Source: Geobacter sp. FeAm09 (lineage in GTDB: Bacteria > Desulfobacterota > Desulfuromonadia > Geobacterales > Pseudopelobacteraceae). From it: 64,000 nt of DNA. Location: the NCBI RefSeq assembly GCF_008330225.1, contig NZ_CP042466.1:754501-818500 (forward strand). Reading direction: 5' to 3'. Of this stretch, positions 51,511-60,308 are shown one piece after another. Position 1 is the stretch's first letter, and each line of letters opens with the position of its first letter. Made by a program: the position numbers and the translations under genes. A model generated the notes under the pieces. That model made no database searches. It saw only the letters and a program-made list of their open reading frames with translations, and was not told the origin of the DNA.

Positions 51511-54087
51511 TCACCCGATCCGGGGCGGCTCCACAAAGCCGGGCGTCGGCATGCCGGTATGGTACCCCTGGGCGAAGTCGATCCCCATTTCCCGCACCGC
51601 CTCGAACAGTTCCGGGTTCTCGATGTATTCCGCAACCGATTGGATGCCGAACTCCTGTGCCAGCACGGCAAGGGTCTTGACGAAGGCCATATCCTTGGGG
51701 TCGTGGAGCATGTTGCGCACAAAGACCCCCTCGATCTTGACGAAATCCACCGGCAGCCGTCGGATGTACTGGAATGATGAAAAACCTGACCCGAAGTCGT
51801 CGATGGCGAACTTGAAGCCTTCGAGTTTCAGATCCTCCACGAAGCGTTCCAGGAGGGTCATGTTCTTGACGGTTTCCCGTTCCGTCAGCTCGAAGACGAT
51901 CTTTTCGTGGTCGATGCCGTAGGTGCGGGTCAGCCTGATGATGGTCGGGATGAATTCGTTGAGGATGAGCGACTTGGGGGAGAGGTTGATGAAGAGCATC
52001 CCCTCGTACCGTTCCGCCCGGGCCTTCTGAAAGACCTTTTCCATGAGGATGTAGTCCAGCTTGCTGATGATGCCGAGGGCTTCGGCCATCTCGATGAATT
52101 CCGCCGCAGGCAGGACCTCGTTCCCGATCTCGATCCTGCAGAGCACCTCGTGGCAGGTGGCGGTGCCATCGGATGTGGCGACGATGGGCTGGAAATAGGG
52201 GGTGACCCGTTTTTCGGCCACCGCCTTGATGAGCATCCGGGAGAGTTCGCCGCTCTTCTTGAAAGCCTCGATCACATCGTCTTCCGTCGGGACGATCAGC
52301 CGGTTTTTCCCCGCGTTCTTGGCCTTGTAGGTCATGTTGTCGGCGAAGATGAACAGGTCCTTTTCGTTTTTGGCGTGGATCGGAAAGATCGCCATGCCGA
52401 TGGAGGCGGTGCCGTGGACCGTGGTGCCGTCCGCGGAGACCACGGCCATCTCCTCCAGGGCCTCCCTGATCCGGTTCGCCACCATGTAGACCTGCTCCTT
52501 GTCCGCCTCCACGACGGCGACGGTGAATTCGTCGCCGCCATAGCGCGCCAGGATGTCTCCCTTGCGCAGGCATTCGTGGATGGTGGCCCCGACCCTGGTG
52601 AGGAACTTGTCGCCGAAGAGGTGGCCGTGGGTGTCGTTGACGTACTTGAAGTTGTCCAGGTCGATCAGCAGCAGGCCGAAGCTGTAGCCGTGCCGCTCGG
52701 CGCGTCCCACCTCGTATCCGAGCAGTTCCCAGAAGACGCGCTGGTTGTAGAGGTTGGTCAGGGGATCGCGGGTGGCGTAGTACTCCAGGTCCTTGGTGTA
52801 TTTGTAGATGGCCTTGATGGAGCCGACCACGTTGAGCATGGTGGTGAGGATGCTGTCGATGACCAGGGAGCGGATCGGGTCGGTGGCCAGTTTGGACTGG
52901 AAGCCGATGCCGACCACGCCGCCGATCTGGGGCGCCTTGAGGAGCAGGGATTTGGTTTGCAGTTCGATCTCGACCCGGTCCAGGTGGAGGGGGGAGTCCT
53001 GGCTGCCGACGATGTTGTGGACCACCTTGATGGAGGCCGGCATGTCGATCTGGACGCGTTCCTCCCTGATCCTGCCGCGGATGATCTCCTCCATGACGTC
53101 CCTGGTTTCGGCGGTGGGGGGATGTTTCCAGAAGATCTCGATATCGAAGATCTCGTCATCCACCTGGAAGATGCAGAACATGGTGTAGACCTGCATGACC
53201 TTGCCGACCTCGGTCAGAAGGTAACCGACCCGCTCCTTCCAGTCCTTGATGGACTCGGAGGTGATGATGAACCGTTCCAGGACCTGGATCTCGAACTCCA
53301 GCATCTCCTTGCCCACGGCGACGTTCCTGATCCGCTCCACGATCTTGCCGAACTCGCCGAAGATGTTGTCCAGCTCGGCAAAACCGGTGTGCTGGTTCTC
53401 CAGTTCCAGGGTGGTGAGGTCGGTGACCCGGTTGACGGTCCGCACCTTGTGGCTGAGCGCCTGGACCGCCGTGCCGATGCGGCGGTTGACATAGCCGGCG
53501 ATCAGGAAGGACATCACCACGGGGAGGGGGGAGAACAGGGCGAAGATGACGAAGATGTCGTGCATCGCCTTCTGCCGGATGGCGCGGAAGTCCTCGGTGA
53601 CCTTCACCACCCCCAGAACCTCCCCGGCGCGGGCGGTCAGGTGGCAGGTCCGGCATTTTTCTTCCGCCTTGAAGGGATAGTACTGGCTGACCAGGTCCCC
53701 GTCCCGCCGGGAGTGGCGCGCGCCCTCGGCAAATACCTGTTGGGCCTCGCCGTCCGTGATCTCGGTTGAAGCGGTGCCGTACTGGCGGTTGATCGCCTCG
53801 CTGCGGAATACCGCGGCCGTGAAGGTTTCGGGAAATGCCTGGCGGAACCGGGCGAGGAATTTTTCTATGTCGGCGCGGGTCCAGCCCTGTTCCATGCCCT
53901 GGTGGATGGAGGTGAAGATCTGCTGGGAGATGGAGTTGGAAAGGTGCCCCAGGGAGCTCTCGAGTTGTTTTTTGTAGATGTAGGTGCTGACGGCCAGGAC
54001 GATCAGGAAGCTGATGCATGATACGGCCAGGCTGGCGATGACGATAAAACGTTTCAGGGTTATGGGGCTGGCTGGATCTTTTTTCAT
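51511..54087 (-). CDS. Membrane GGDEF-EAL protein with a periplasmic haem-c sensor domain
   Basis: An 858-residue protein. Two membrane helices (about 14-36 and 178-200) flank a periplasmic region with one CxxCH site (KCRTCHL, Cys145-His149), a covalent haem. A HAMP-like region and a GAF-like region follow, then a GGDEF domain with YGGDEF intact and LIDLDNFKYVND. Its GHLFGD keeps the Asp that marks c-di-GMP rather than hybrid cGAMP synthases. The EAL domain has EVL in place of EAL but retains FINLSP, ELTERE, IDDFGSGFSS, VKIEG and AEYIEN. Both synthesis and breakdown of c-di-GMP are possible. It is a redox or gas sensor by family analogy. Confidence 0.92.
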   Translation of the reverse strand: MKKDPASPITLKRFIVIASLAVSCISFLIVLAVSTYIYKKQLESSLGHLSNSISQQIFTSIHQGMEQGWTRADIEKFLARFRQAFPETFTAAVFRSEAINRQYGTASTEITDGEAQQVFAEGARHSRRDGDLVSQYYPFKAEEKCRTCHLTARAGEVLGVVKVTEDFRAIRQKAMHDIFVIFALFSPLPVVMSFLIAGYVNRRIGTAVQALSHKVRTVNRVTDLTTLELENQHTGFAELDNIFGEFGKIVERIRNVAVGKEMLEFEIQVLERFIITSESIKDWKERVGYLLTEVGKVMQVYTMFCIFQVDDEIFDIEIFWKHPPTAETRDVMEEIIRGRIREERVQIDMPASIKVVHNIVGSQDSPLHLDRVEIELQTKSLLLKAPQIGGVVGIGFQSKLATDPIRSLVIDSILTTMLNVVGSIKAIYKYTKDLEYYATRDPLTNLYNQRVFWELLGYEVGRAERHGYSFGLLLIDLDNFKYVNDTHGHLFGDKFLTRVGATIHECLRKGDILARYGGDEFTVAVVEADKEQVYMVANRIREALEEMAVVSADGTTVHGTASIGMAIFPIHAKNEKDLFIFADNMTYKAKNAGKNRLIVPTEDDVIEAFKKSGELSRMLIKAVAEKRVTPYFQPIVATSDGTATCHEVLCRIEIGNEVLPAAEFIEMAEALGIISKLDYILMEKVFQKARAERYEGMLFINLSPKSLILNEFIPTIIRLTRTYGIDHEKIVFELTERETVKNMTLLERFVEDLKLEGFKFAIDDFGSGFSSFQYIRRLPVDFVKIEGVFVRNMLHDPKDMAFVKTLAVLAQEFGIQSVAEYIENPELFEAVREMGIDFAQGYHTGMPTPGFVEPPRIG

Positions 54088-54194
54088 TGGCGGGGTCCTG
54101 CAAGGGTGCGGAATATGTGTGCGTTGGAAACGATAAGGGATAATGTATATCCTGTTTGTCCCGAGAATTCAACACGGGACGTCATTATTTTTCA

Positions 54195-57100
54195 TTAAGG
54201 AGGCGGGGCGGGTGGCAGCAGGCGTAGCAGCAGCGTGCGGGCCGCGGCCAGGATGTCCTCGAAGGCGCTGCCGGTGATGGCCGCCACCAGGCGATAGTCG
54301 GGGGTGAACTGGTACCGCTTCGGTTCGTTTTTCATCATGGCGATGATGGTGTCCGGCGGGGCCGGGGTGCGGGGGTGGAAGGAAACGACGATGTTCTTGC
54401 CGTCGTAGTCGATCTGCCGAACCAGCAGGCGCTTCAGGAGGACCCGCAGCTTCATGATCTCGAACAGGTAGGACGTGGCCAGGGGATAGGTGCCGAAGCG
54501 GTCGCTGACCTCGTTCTGCACGTCCAGCACGTCTTCCTCGTTCTCGGCCTGGGTCAGCTTCTTGTAGATCACCAGGCGCTGGCCGGTATCCTTGATGTAC
54601 GCCTCGGGGATGAAGGCCGGCACCTTGAGGTTGATCTCCGGCTCGACCCGTTCGGTCATCTCCTCGCCCCGCAGGCGGCAGATGGTCTCCTCCAGCATCT
54701 GGTTGTACAGTTCGAAGCCGATCTCCACCACGGTGCCGGACTGGCGGCTCCCCAGCATGTCGCCCGCCCCGCGGATCTCCATGTCGTGGGTGGCGATGCG
54801 GAAGCCGGCCCCCAGTTCGGAGATGTCCTGGAGGATGCGCAGGCGTTCCCGGGCGTCGCCGCTGATGGAGCCCTCGCCCGGTACGAGCAGGTAGGCGTAG
54901 CCCCGTTGGGTCGAGCGCCCCACCCGGCCCCGCAACTGGTAGAGCTGGGACAGGCCGAATTTGTCGGCGTGGTCCACGATCAGGGTATTGGCGTTGGGGA
55001 TGTCCAGGCCCGATTCGATGATGGTGGTGCAGAGGAGCAGGTTGGTCTCCCCATGCATGAAGCCGAGCATGACCTTTTCCAGGTCGTGTTCGTTCATCTG
55101 GCCGTGCCCCACGCCGATCCGCGCCTCGGGCACGATGGCCGAGAGCTGTTCCAGGCGCTTGGCGATGGTCTGCACCCGGTTGTGGACGAAAAAGACCTGC
55201 CCTCCCCGGCGCAGCTCGCGCATGACCGCCTCCCGGATCAACTCCTCGGAGAAACGGGCTACGAAGGTCTTGACGGCCAGGCGGTCCACCGGCGGGGTGT
55301 CGATGATGGACAGGTCGCGGATGCCCATCATGGACATGTAGAGGGTGCGGGGGATCGGGGTGGCGGTCAGGGTCATGACGTCCACCACGGCCCGGAAGGC
55401 CTTGAGCCGCTCCTTGTCCTTCACCCCGAAACGCTGCTCCTCGTCGATGATCAGAAGCCCCAGGTCCTTGAAGGCCACATCCTTTTGCAACAGGCGGTGG
55501 GTGCCGATGATGATGTCGATGGCCCCTTTCTTGAGGCGCTCCAGGATCTCCTTCTGCTCCTTGGGGGTGCGGAAGCGGGAGATGACTTCCACCGTGACCG
55601 GGTACTCCTTGAGCCGCTCGTGAAAGGTCTCGTAGTGTTGTTGGGCCAGGATGGTGGTCGGCACCAGGATGCCCACCTGCTTGCCGTCCAGGGCGGCCTT
55701 GAAGGCGCCCCGCAGGGCCACCTCGGTCTTGCCGTACCCCACGTCGCCGCACACCAGCCGGTCCATGGGGCGGGAGTTCTGCATGTCGGCCAGCACGTCC
55801 TGGATGGCGGAGAGTTGGTCCGGGGTTTCCTCCCAGGCGAAGGAGGCCTCGAATTCCCGGTACATCCCGTCCGGGGGGGAAAAGGAAAACCCCTCGCAGA
55901 TCTGGCGCTTGGCATAGATCTCCAGCAGTTCTCCGGCCAACTCCTCGATGTCCTTTTTGGCCTTGCCCTTGGCCTTTTCCCACGAACTCCCCCCCAGCTT
56001 GTCCAGGGTGGGCTGGCTCCCCTCGGGCCCTACGTAGCGCTGCACCAGCCCCAGGCGGTCCATGGGGAGGTAGAGCTTGTCGCCGCCGGCGTACTCCAGG
56101 AGCAGGAAATCGCCGCCGATGCCGGCGATGTTGACGTGTTGAAGCCCCCGGTACAGGCCGATGCCGTGGTCCACGTGCACCATGTAGTCGCCCGGCTTGA
56201 GCTCGGCCAGGGAGGCCAGGATCTGTTTCTTGCGTACCTCGGAGATGCCCCGTCGCTTGACCCGCTTGCCGAACAGCTCCTCCTCGGCCACCAGGGCCAG
56301 GCGGGAGGAGGGGAGGCGAAAGCCGCGGGAGATCTCCCCCAGGACCATGGTTACGGCGGCGGGGGCGGCGGCGACGGTCTCGGAAAAGGTCGCCTCGCTG
56401 ATGATGCAGGGGATGGCGTAGGGGGCCAGCAGTTCCTTGAGCCGCTCCGCCTGGGGGCGCTGGTGGCAGGCGACCAGGACGCGGAAGCCCTGGTCGAGCC
56501 AGCCGCGCAGGGTCTGGGAGAGGGGGGCCAGGGCGTGGGTGGTCTCCTTGGAGACGGAGACCCGCAGGCCGGTATTGTCCTCGCAGGGGATGGCGATGGT
56601 CGTGGCTTCTCCCCCGTCGTCCAGGGCCAGCCCGGAAAGCTCCAGGCGGCTTTTGCCGGCTATGATGGCGTCCAGTTCCCCGGCGTCCAGGTACAGCTCC
56701 TGCGGCGGCGAATGGGGAACCCGGGCGGCGCGGGCCTTGTCCTCGCCCGCGGCGATCTCGTCGGCGAAGCGGGCCGCGGCCTCGCGCAGTGCCTCGGGGT
56801 CGAGCAGGACCACCGGAGCGTCCGGCGCATAGTCGAAGATCGTCTCCAGGCCGGGGTGCAGGAGCGGCTGGAGGTACTCGATGCCCTGGAAGTAGACGGC
56901 GTTGCGCAGATCCTCGAGGATCAGGCGCCGCCGGTCGGCCGGGATGTCCAGGTCGTCGCAGCATTGCTTCAGCCGGGGCGCGATTGCGTCCAGAACCTCG
57001 TCGGTGAGGAGCAGTTCCCGGGACGGCAGCAGCACCAGTTCCTCCACCGGCTGGAGCGAGCGCTGGGTCAGGGGATCGAAGGCGCGCATGGTCTCCACCG

Positions 57101-57713
57101 TGTCGCCGAAGAACTCGATCCTGACCGGCGTGCTGAAGTTGGGGGGGAAGATGTCCAGGATGCCGCCCCGGACGGCAAAGGTGCCGCGATCGTCCACCAG
57201 GGGGACGCTGGAGTAGCCGAGCCTGATCAGGTTGCCCAAAAGCTCGTCCCGCTCGAACTCCTCGCCGGCCACCAGGTAGCAGGCGACCTGGTTGAAGACG
57301 GCGCGGGGCAGGACCTTTTGCAGGGCCGCCGCCACCGGCAGCACCACCGCCCTGGCCTGGTTGCCGTGCATGCGGGAGAGGGCGTCGAGCCGCGCGCCCG
57401 AGATGTCGGGGTGGGGGGAAGCGGCGGCAAAGGGGGCGCTGTCCCAGGCCGGGAAGGAGAGGGAGGGCGTGTCGCTGCCGAAAAAGGCCAACTCCCGGCT
57501 GAACTCGTCGGCGGCCTCCTGGTCGGCGGCGATGACCAGCAGCCCCCGGGGGGATGCGCCGAGCAGGCCGGCAACCACATAGGCCGCTGCGGACCCCTTC
57601 AGGCCGGTCAGGACGATGCGGCGGTCGCCCCTGCGCAGGGCGGCCAGACAATCGACCAACTGGGACGGCAGGGAGTTTGTTTGGGGAGAGGTCATGGGGG
57701 TACCATCATGCAT
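54195..57713 (-). CDS. mfd: Transcription-repair coupling factor Mfd
   Basis: An 1172-residue DNA translocase, close to the usual length. N-terminal UvrB-like region, RNA polymerase-interaction domain (GDYMVHVDHGIGLYRGLQHV), then helicase motifs: I MDRLVCGDVGYGKTEVA, Ia GILVPTTILAQQH, II LLIIDEEQRFG, III TLTATPIPRTL, VI QLRGRVGRSTQRGYAYLL, and the C-terminal UvrA-contact region. It removes stalled RNA polymerase and recruits UvrABC. Two candidate ATGs (57713, 57695) without a strong ribosome binding site. Confidence 0.97.
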   Translation of the reverse strand: MHDGTPMTSPQTNSLPSQLVDCLAALRRGDRRIVLTGLKGSAAAYVVAGLLGASPRGLLVIAADQEAADEFSRELAFFGSDTPSLSFPAWDSAPFAAASPHPDISGARLDALSRMHGNQARAVVLPVAAALQKVLPRAVFNQVACYLVAGEEFERDELLGNLIRLGYSSVPLVDDRGTFAVRGGILDIFPPNFSTPVRIEFFGDTVETMRAFDPLTQRSLQPVEELVLLPSRELLLTDEVLDAIAPRLKQCCDDLDIPADRRRLILEDLRNAVYFQGIEYLQPLLHPGLETIFDYAPDAPVVLLDPEALREAAARFADEIAAGEDKARAARVPHSPPQELYLDAGELDAIIAGKSRLELSGLALDDGGEATTIAIPCEDNTGLRVSVSKETTHALAPLSQTLRGWLDQGFRVLVACHQRPQAERLKELLAPYAIPCIISEATFSETVAAAPAAVTMVLGEISRGFRLPSSRLALVAEEELFGKRVKRRGISEVRKKQILASLAELKPGDYMVHVDHGIGLYRGLQHVNIAGIGGDFLLLEYAGGDKLYLPMDRLGLVQRYVGPEGSQPTLDKLGGSSWEKAKGKAKKDIEELAGELLEIYAKRQICEGFSFSPPDGMYREFEASFAWEETPDQLSAIQDVLADMQNSRPMDRLVCGDVGYGKTEVALRGAFKAALDGKQVGILVPTTILAQQHYETFHERLKEYPVTVEVISRFRTPKEQKEILERLKKGAIDIIIGTHRLLQKDVAFKDLGLLIIDEEQRFGVKDKERLKAFRAVVDVMTLTATPIPRTLYMSMMGIRDLSIIDTPPVDRLAVKTFVARFSEELIREAVMRELRRGGQVFFVHNRVQTIAKRLEQLSAIVPEARIGVGHGQMNEHDLEKVMLGFMHGETNLLLCTTIIESGLDIPNANTLIVDHADKFGLSQLYQLRGRVGRSTQRGYAYLLVPGEGSISGDARERLRILQDISELGAGFRIATHDMEIRGAGDMLGSRQSGTVVEIGFELYNQMLEETICRLRGEEMTERVEPEINLKVPAFIPEAYIKDTGQRLVIYKKLTQAENEEDVLDVQNEVSDRFGTYPLATSYLFEIMKLRVLLKRLLVRQIDYDGKNIVVSFHPRTPAPPDTIIAMMKNEPKRYQFTPDYRLVAAITGSAFEDILAAARTLLLRLLPPAPPP

Positions 57714-57825
57714 GGCGGTTTGCTGCGGTCATGCTGGCGTCGGCTCGTTGGAAACGTCGTGCGCGGGAGACGCTTCGCCGTGCCGCCGTGTCAGCATCCG
57801 CGTGTCGGCGCGCCTGTCCGCCGGG

Positions 57826-58392
57826 TCATTTTTTCAGACCGGCCTTGATCTTGGGTTTGCCGTTTTCCACCACCACCCGGAAAACCAGGTCGTCGGTCCC
57901 CAGTTTCCCTTTGATGGCCGGCTTCTGTTTCTCGATGGCCGCCCGGATCTGGTCGCGGCTGATGGTGTCCGTCGGCAGGTTGCAGCTTTTGCGGGCTTCG
58001 CAGTATTCCCGGTAGACCCGTTCCACCTGGCTGTCCGCCCCGGCCGGCCCCAGCCGGTCGGCCCCGGACCTTGCCGGCGAAGCGGAGCCCCGCTGTCTTT
58101 GATGCAGGTCGCTGATGAAGCGGTCGCGGGAATATTTCCCTTCCTCCATGAGCCGGAGGATGCGGTTCCAGTGTTCCCGGTAGGTGTTGAGGCGGGCGAC
58201 CAGGGTGGCGAACTTGTGCTTGAGCATGGTGTTGCTGATGGGCGTGCCGGTATAGCGGCGCACGGCCTTTTCCACCTCGCCGCGCAGGGGGAGCGGCTCC
58301 CGTTTCTCCAGGCCGGAGAAATACTGCTCGTAGCGCAGGACGAGATCGGCCAGCATCTGTTCGAGGGTGGTGAAATCCTCGGCAATCCCCAT
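57826..58392 (-). CDS. MXAN_5187 C-terminal-domain family protein
   Basis: A 188-residue soluble protein. The N-terminal half is helical (DLVLRYEQYFSGLEKREPL, NTMLKHKFATLVARLNTYRE), and the stretch LKHKFATLVARLNTYREHWN is the recognisable core of the MXAN_5187_C family of delta-proteobacteria. A basic, low-complexity linker leads to a C-terminal module (KLGTDDLVFRVVVENGKPKI) with an unknown fold. No catalytic motif. AGGGGT lies six bases before the ATG. It is downstream of a shared control region with ppsR. Function unknown. Confidence 0.7.
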   Translation of the reverse strand: MGIAEDFTTLEQMLADLVLRYEQYFSGLEKREPLPLRGEVEKAVRRYTGTPISNTMLKHKFATLVARLNTYREHWNRILRLMEEGKYSRDRFISDLHQRQRGSASPARSGADRLGPAGADSQVERVYREYCEARKSCNLPTDTISRDQIRAAIEKQKPAIKGKLGTDDLVFRVVVENGKPKIKAGLKK

Positions 58393-58552
58393 GCAACACC
58401 CCTATCCCGTATCCCCATGGCCGTCCCGGGCCCGCCCGGCAAAAAGCGGGGCACGGACCATCCCTGCGGTCCATATACCGCAACTAGACAAAATATAATC
58501 AAACACCCCATATGTAAAGTGTTATTAAGATTATTTTCGTAAACAAAAACTC

Positions 58553-58581
58553 TTGACATATTACTGTGCTGGCTATATTTA
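58553..58581 (+). promoter_or_regulatory. Sigma-70-type promoter of ppsR
   Basis: TTGACA (58553-58558), 17 bases, TATTTA (58576-58581), in an AT-rich stretch 53 bases before the gene. The leftward gene at 58392 must have its own promoter in the same region. Confidence 0.6.
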
Positions 58582-58633
58582 ATTAGAAAAATCGTCTTTA
58601 AACTAATGAGACTGGCAAGGTTGCGGCGAGATA

Positions 58634-59443
58634 ATGAAAACGATCTACGTCCTTTCCGACTCAACCGGCGAGACGGCCGAACGGGTGATCAAGGCGGCTC
58701 TTTCTCAGTTCTACGAAGAGGATGTCAAGGTCAACCGCGTGTTCCAGATCCGTTCCCAGAACGATCTGCAACAGGCCTTGGCCATAGTGGTGCGCGAACC
58801 GGGGATGCTGGTCTATACCCTGGTGGACCCGCACCTCTCCGAGGCGGTCGAGCGGGTCGCGGAGGAGCACGGCCTTATCGCCGTGGACCTGCTGAGCAGC
58901 CTGATCTACAACCTGTCGCGCTATCTGGGGACCCCTTCTCGGGAGATTCCCGGCCTGTTGCACCGTATCGACACCGACTACCACAAGCGGATCGAGGCGG
59001 TGGATTTCACGGTCAAGCACGACGACGGCCAGGAGCCCCGGTACCTGTACAAGGCCGATCTGGTCCTGGTGGGGGTTTCCCGGTCGTCCAAGACCCCTCT
59101 TTCCATGTATCTGGCCCACAAGGGGTACAAGGTGGCCAACGTGCCGCTGGTGAAGGGGATCGAGCCGCCGGTGGAGCTGTTCCAGATCGACCAGACCAAG
59201 ATCGTGGGTTTGATCATCGACGCCAAGCGCCTGGTGGAGATCCGCACCTCCCGCCTGCTCAACATGCGGCAGAGTCCCCGCGGGAGCTATGCCGATTATC
59301 AGCAGGTGGAGGACGAGGTGGCGTACTGCAGGAAACTGTACCGGCAGCACCCGGAATGGATGACCATCGATGTGACCAACAAATCGGTGGAGGAGTCGGC
59401 GTCCGAGATCATGCGGCGCCGGGATGAGCCGCCCCTCTATTGA
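58634..59443 (+). CDS. ppsR: Pyruvate phosphate dikinase / PEP synthase regulatory protein (DUF299)
   Basis: A 269-residue bifunctional kinase/pyrophosphorylase. It starts MKTIYVLSDSTGETAERV and has the family P-loop VLVGVSRSSKTPLSMYLA, the DFTVKHDDG segment and the C-terminal DVTNKSVEESASEI. It inactivates PEP synthase or PPDK by ADP-dependent threonine phosphorylation and reactivates it by phosphorolysis, controlling gluconeogenic flux from pyruvate. The target enzyme is not in the window. Confidence 0.95.
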   Translation: MKTIYVLSDSTGETAERVIKAALSQFYEEDVKVNRVFQIRSQNDLQQALAIVVREPGMLVYTLVDPHLSEAVERVAEEHGLIAVDLLSSLIYNLSRYLGTPSREIPGLLHRIDTDYHKRIEAVDFTVKHDDGQEPRYLYKADLVLVGVSRSSKTPLSMYLAHKGYKVANVPLVKGIEPPVELFQIDQTKIVGLIIDAKRLVEIRTSRLLNMRQSPRGSYADYQQVEDEVAYCRKLYRQHPEWMTIDVTNKSVEESASEIMRRRDEPPLY

Positions 59444-59507
59444 AGGGGTCTCCTGCGCGTTTTTCCACGTTATATGTACCGGGTCGATACTATATGGGAG
59501 GTGCAAC

Positions 59508-60179
59508 ATGAACATTCTCGTGGTTGAAGACGAAAAAAAGGTCGCCAGCTTCATCAAGCGCGGCCTCGAGGACGACAACTACAAGGTTGCGGTGGCCTAC
59601 GACGGCCTCGATGGCTTCAGGCAGGCCCGGGACGGCGACTACAATCTGGTCATCATGGATATGATGCTGCCCAAGAAGGACGGCATGACGGTGGTCAGGG
59701 AGCTGCGGGAGGCGGGAAACCGCGTGCCGGTGCTGATGCTGACCGCCCGGGACAACATGGAGGACATCGTCTCCGGCCTGGACGCCGGGTCCGACGACTA
59801 CCTCACCAAGCCGTTCGCCTTTGCCGAACTGCTGGCCCGCGTCCGTGCCCTTCTGCGGAGGGGCGAGCAGGACCGGGGCGCCGAGATCCGTTTCGCCGAC
59901 CTGCGGCTCGACCCGGTCAGCCACAAGGTGTGGCGCGGCAGCAAGGAGATCGACCTGACGTCCAAGGAGTACGGCCTCCTGGAGTACCTGATGCGCAACC
60001 CCAACACCGTCCTCTCCCGGGCCATGATCGCCGAGCACGTATGGGACTACGCCTTCGACAGCTTTACCAACATCATCGACGTGTATGTCAACTACCTGCG
60101 CAAGAAGATCGACAAGGATTATGCCAACAAGCTGATCCACACCGTGCGCGGGCAGGGATACATCCTGCGGGAGGGGTAG
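59508..60179 (+). CDS. OmpR-family response regulator (CopR/CusR-like), orphan
   Basis: A 223-residue regulator: receiver with DEKK acid pocket, phosphoacceptor in NLVIMDMMLPKKDG and Lys in DDYLTKPFAFAELLAR, then winged helix (LTSKEYGLLEYLMRNPNTV, VYVNYLRKKIDKDY, IHTVRGQGYIL). GGAGGTG six bases before the ATG. No kinase gene is adjacent; instead an HtrA protease gene follows after 129 bases, so control of envelope stress functions is plausible. It resembles CusR/CopR-type metal regulators in sequence, but that is not sufficient to assign a metal. Confidence 0.92.
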   Translation: MNILVVEDEKKVASFIKRGLEDDNYKVAVAYDGLDGFRQARDGDYNLVIMDMMLPKKDGMTVVRELREAGNRVPVLMLTARDNMEDIVSGLDAGSDDYLTKPFAFAELLARVRALLRRGEQDRGAEIRFADLRLDPVSHKVWRGSKEIDLTSKEYGLLEYLMRNPNTVLSRAMIAEHVWDYAFDSFTNIIDVYVNYLRKKIDKDYANKLIHTVRGQGYILREG

Positions 60180-60308
60180 CAGGGGAGACTTGATTTTTGG
60201 CGGTCGATGGATTATTTTTCAGGAAAACGGATCAAGGGCGGCGTCGTGGCTGGTAAGACGATCCGCCCTTGTCAGTTGTCAACCCTGCAAAATATCGGAG
60301 GTCAGAAC

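Noticed and set aside
51511-54087. Considered as the cGAMP synthase (Hypr GGDEF) feeding the riboswitches
   Set aside because: The position that is Ser in Hypr enzymes is Asp here (GHLFGD), typical of c-di-GMP synthases.
54375-57848. Long plus-strand open frame across mfd
   Set aside because: Antisense shadow of Mfd; composition and lack of conserved motifs exclude a real gene.
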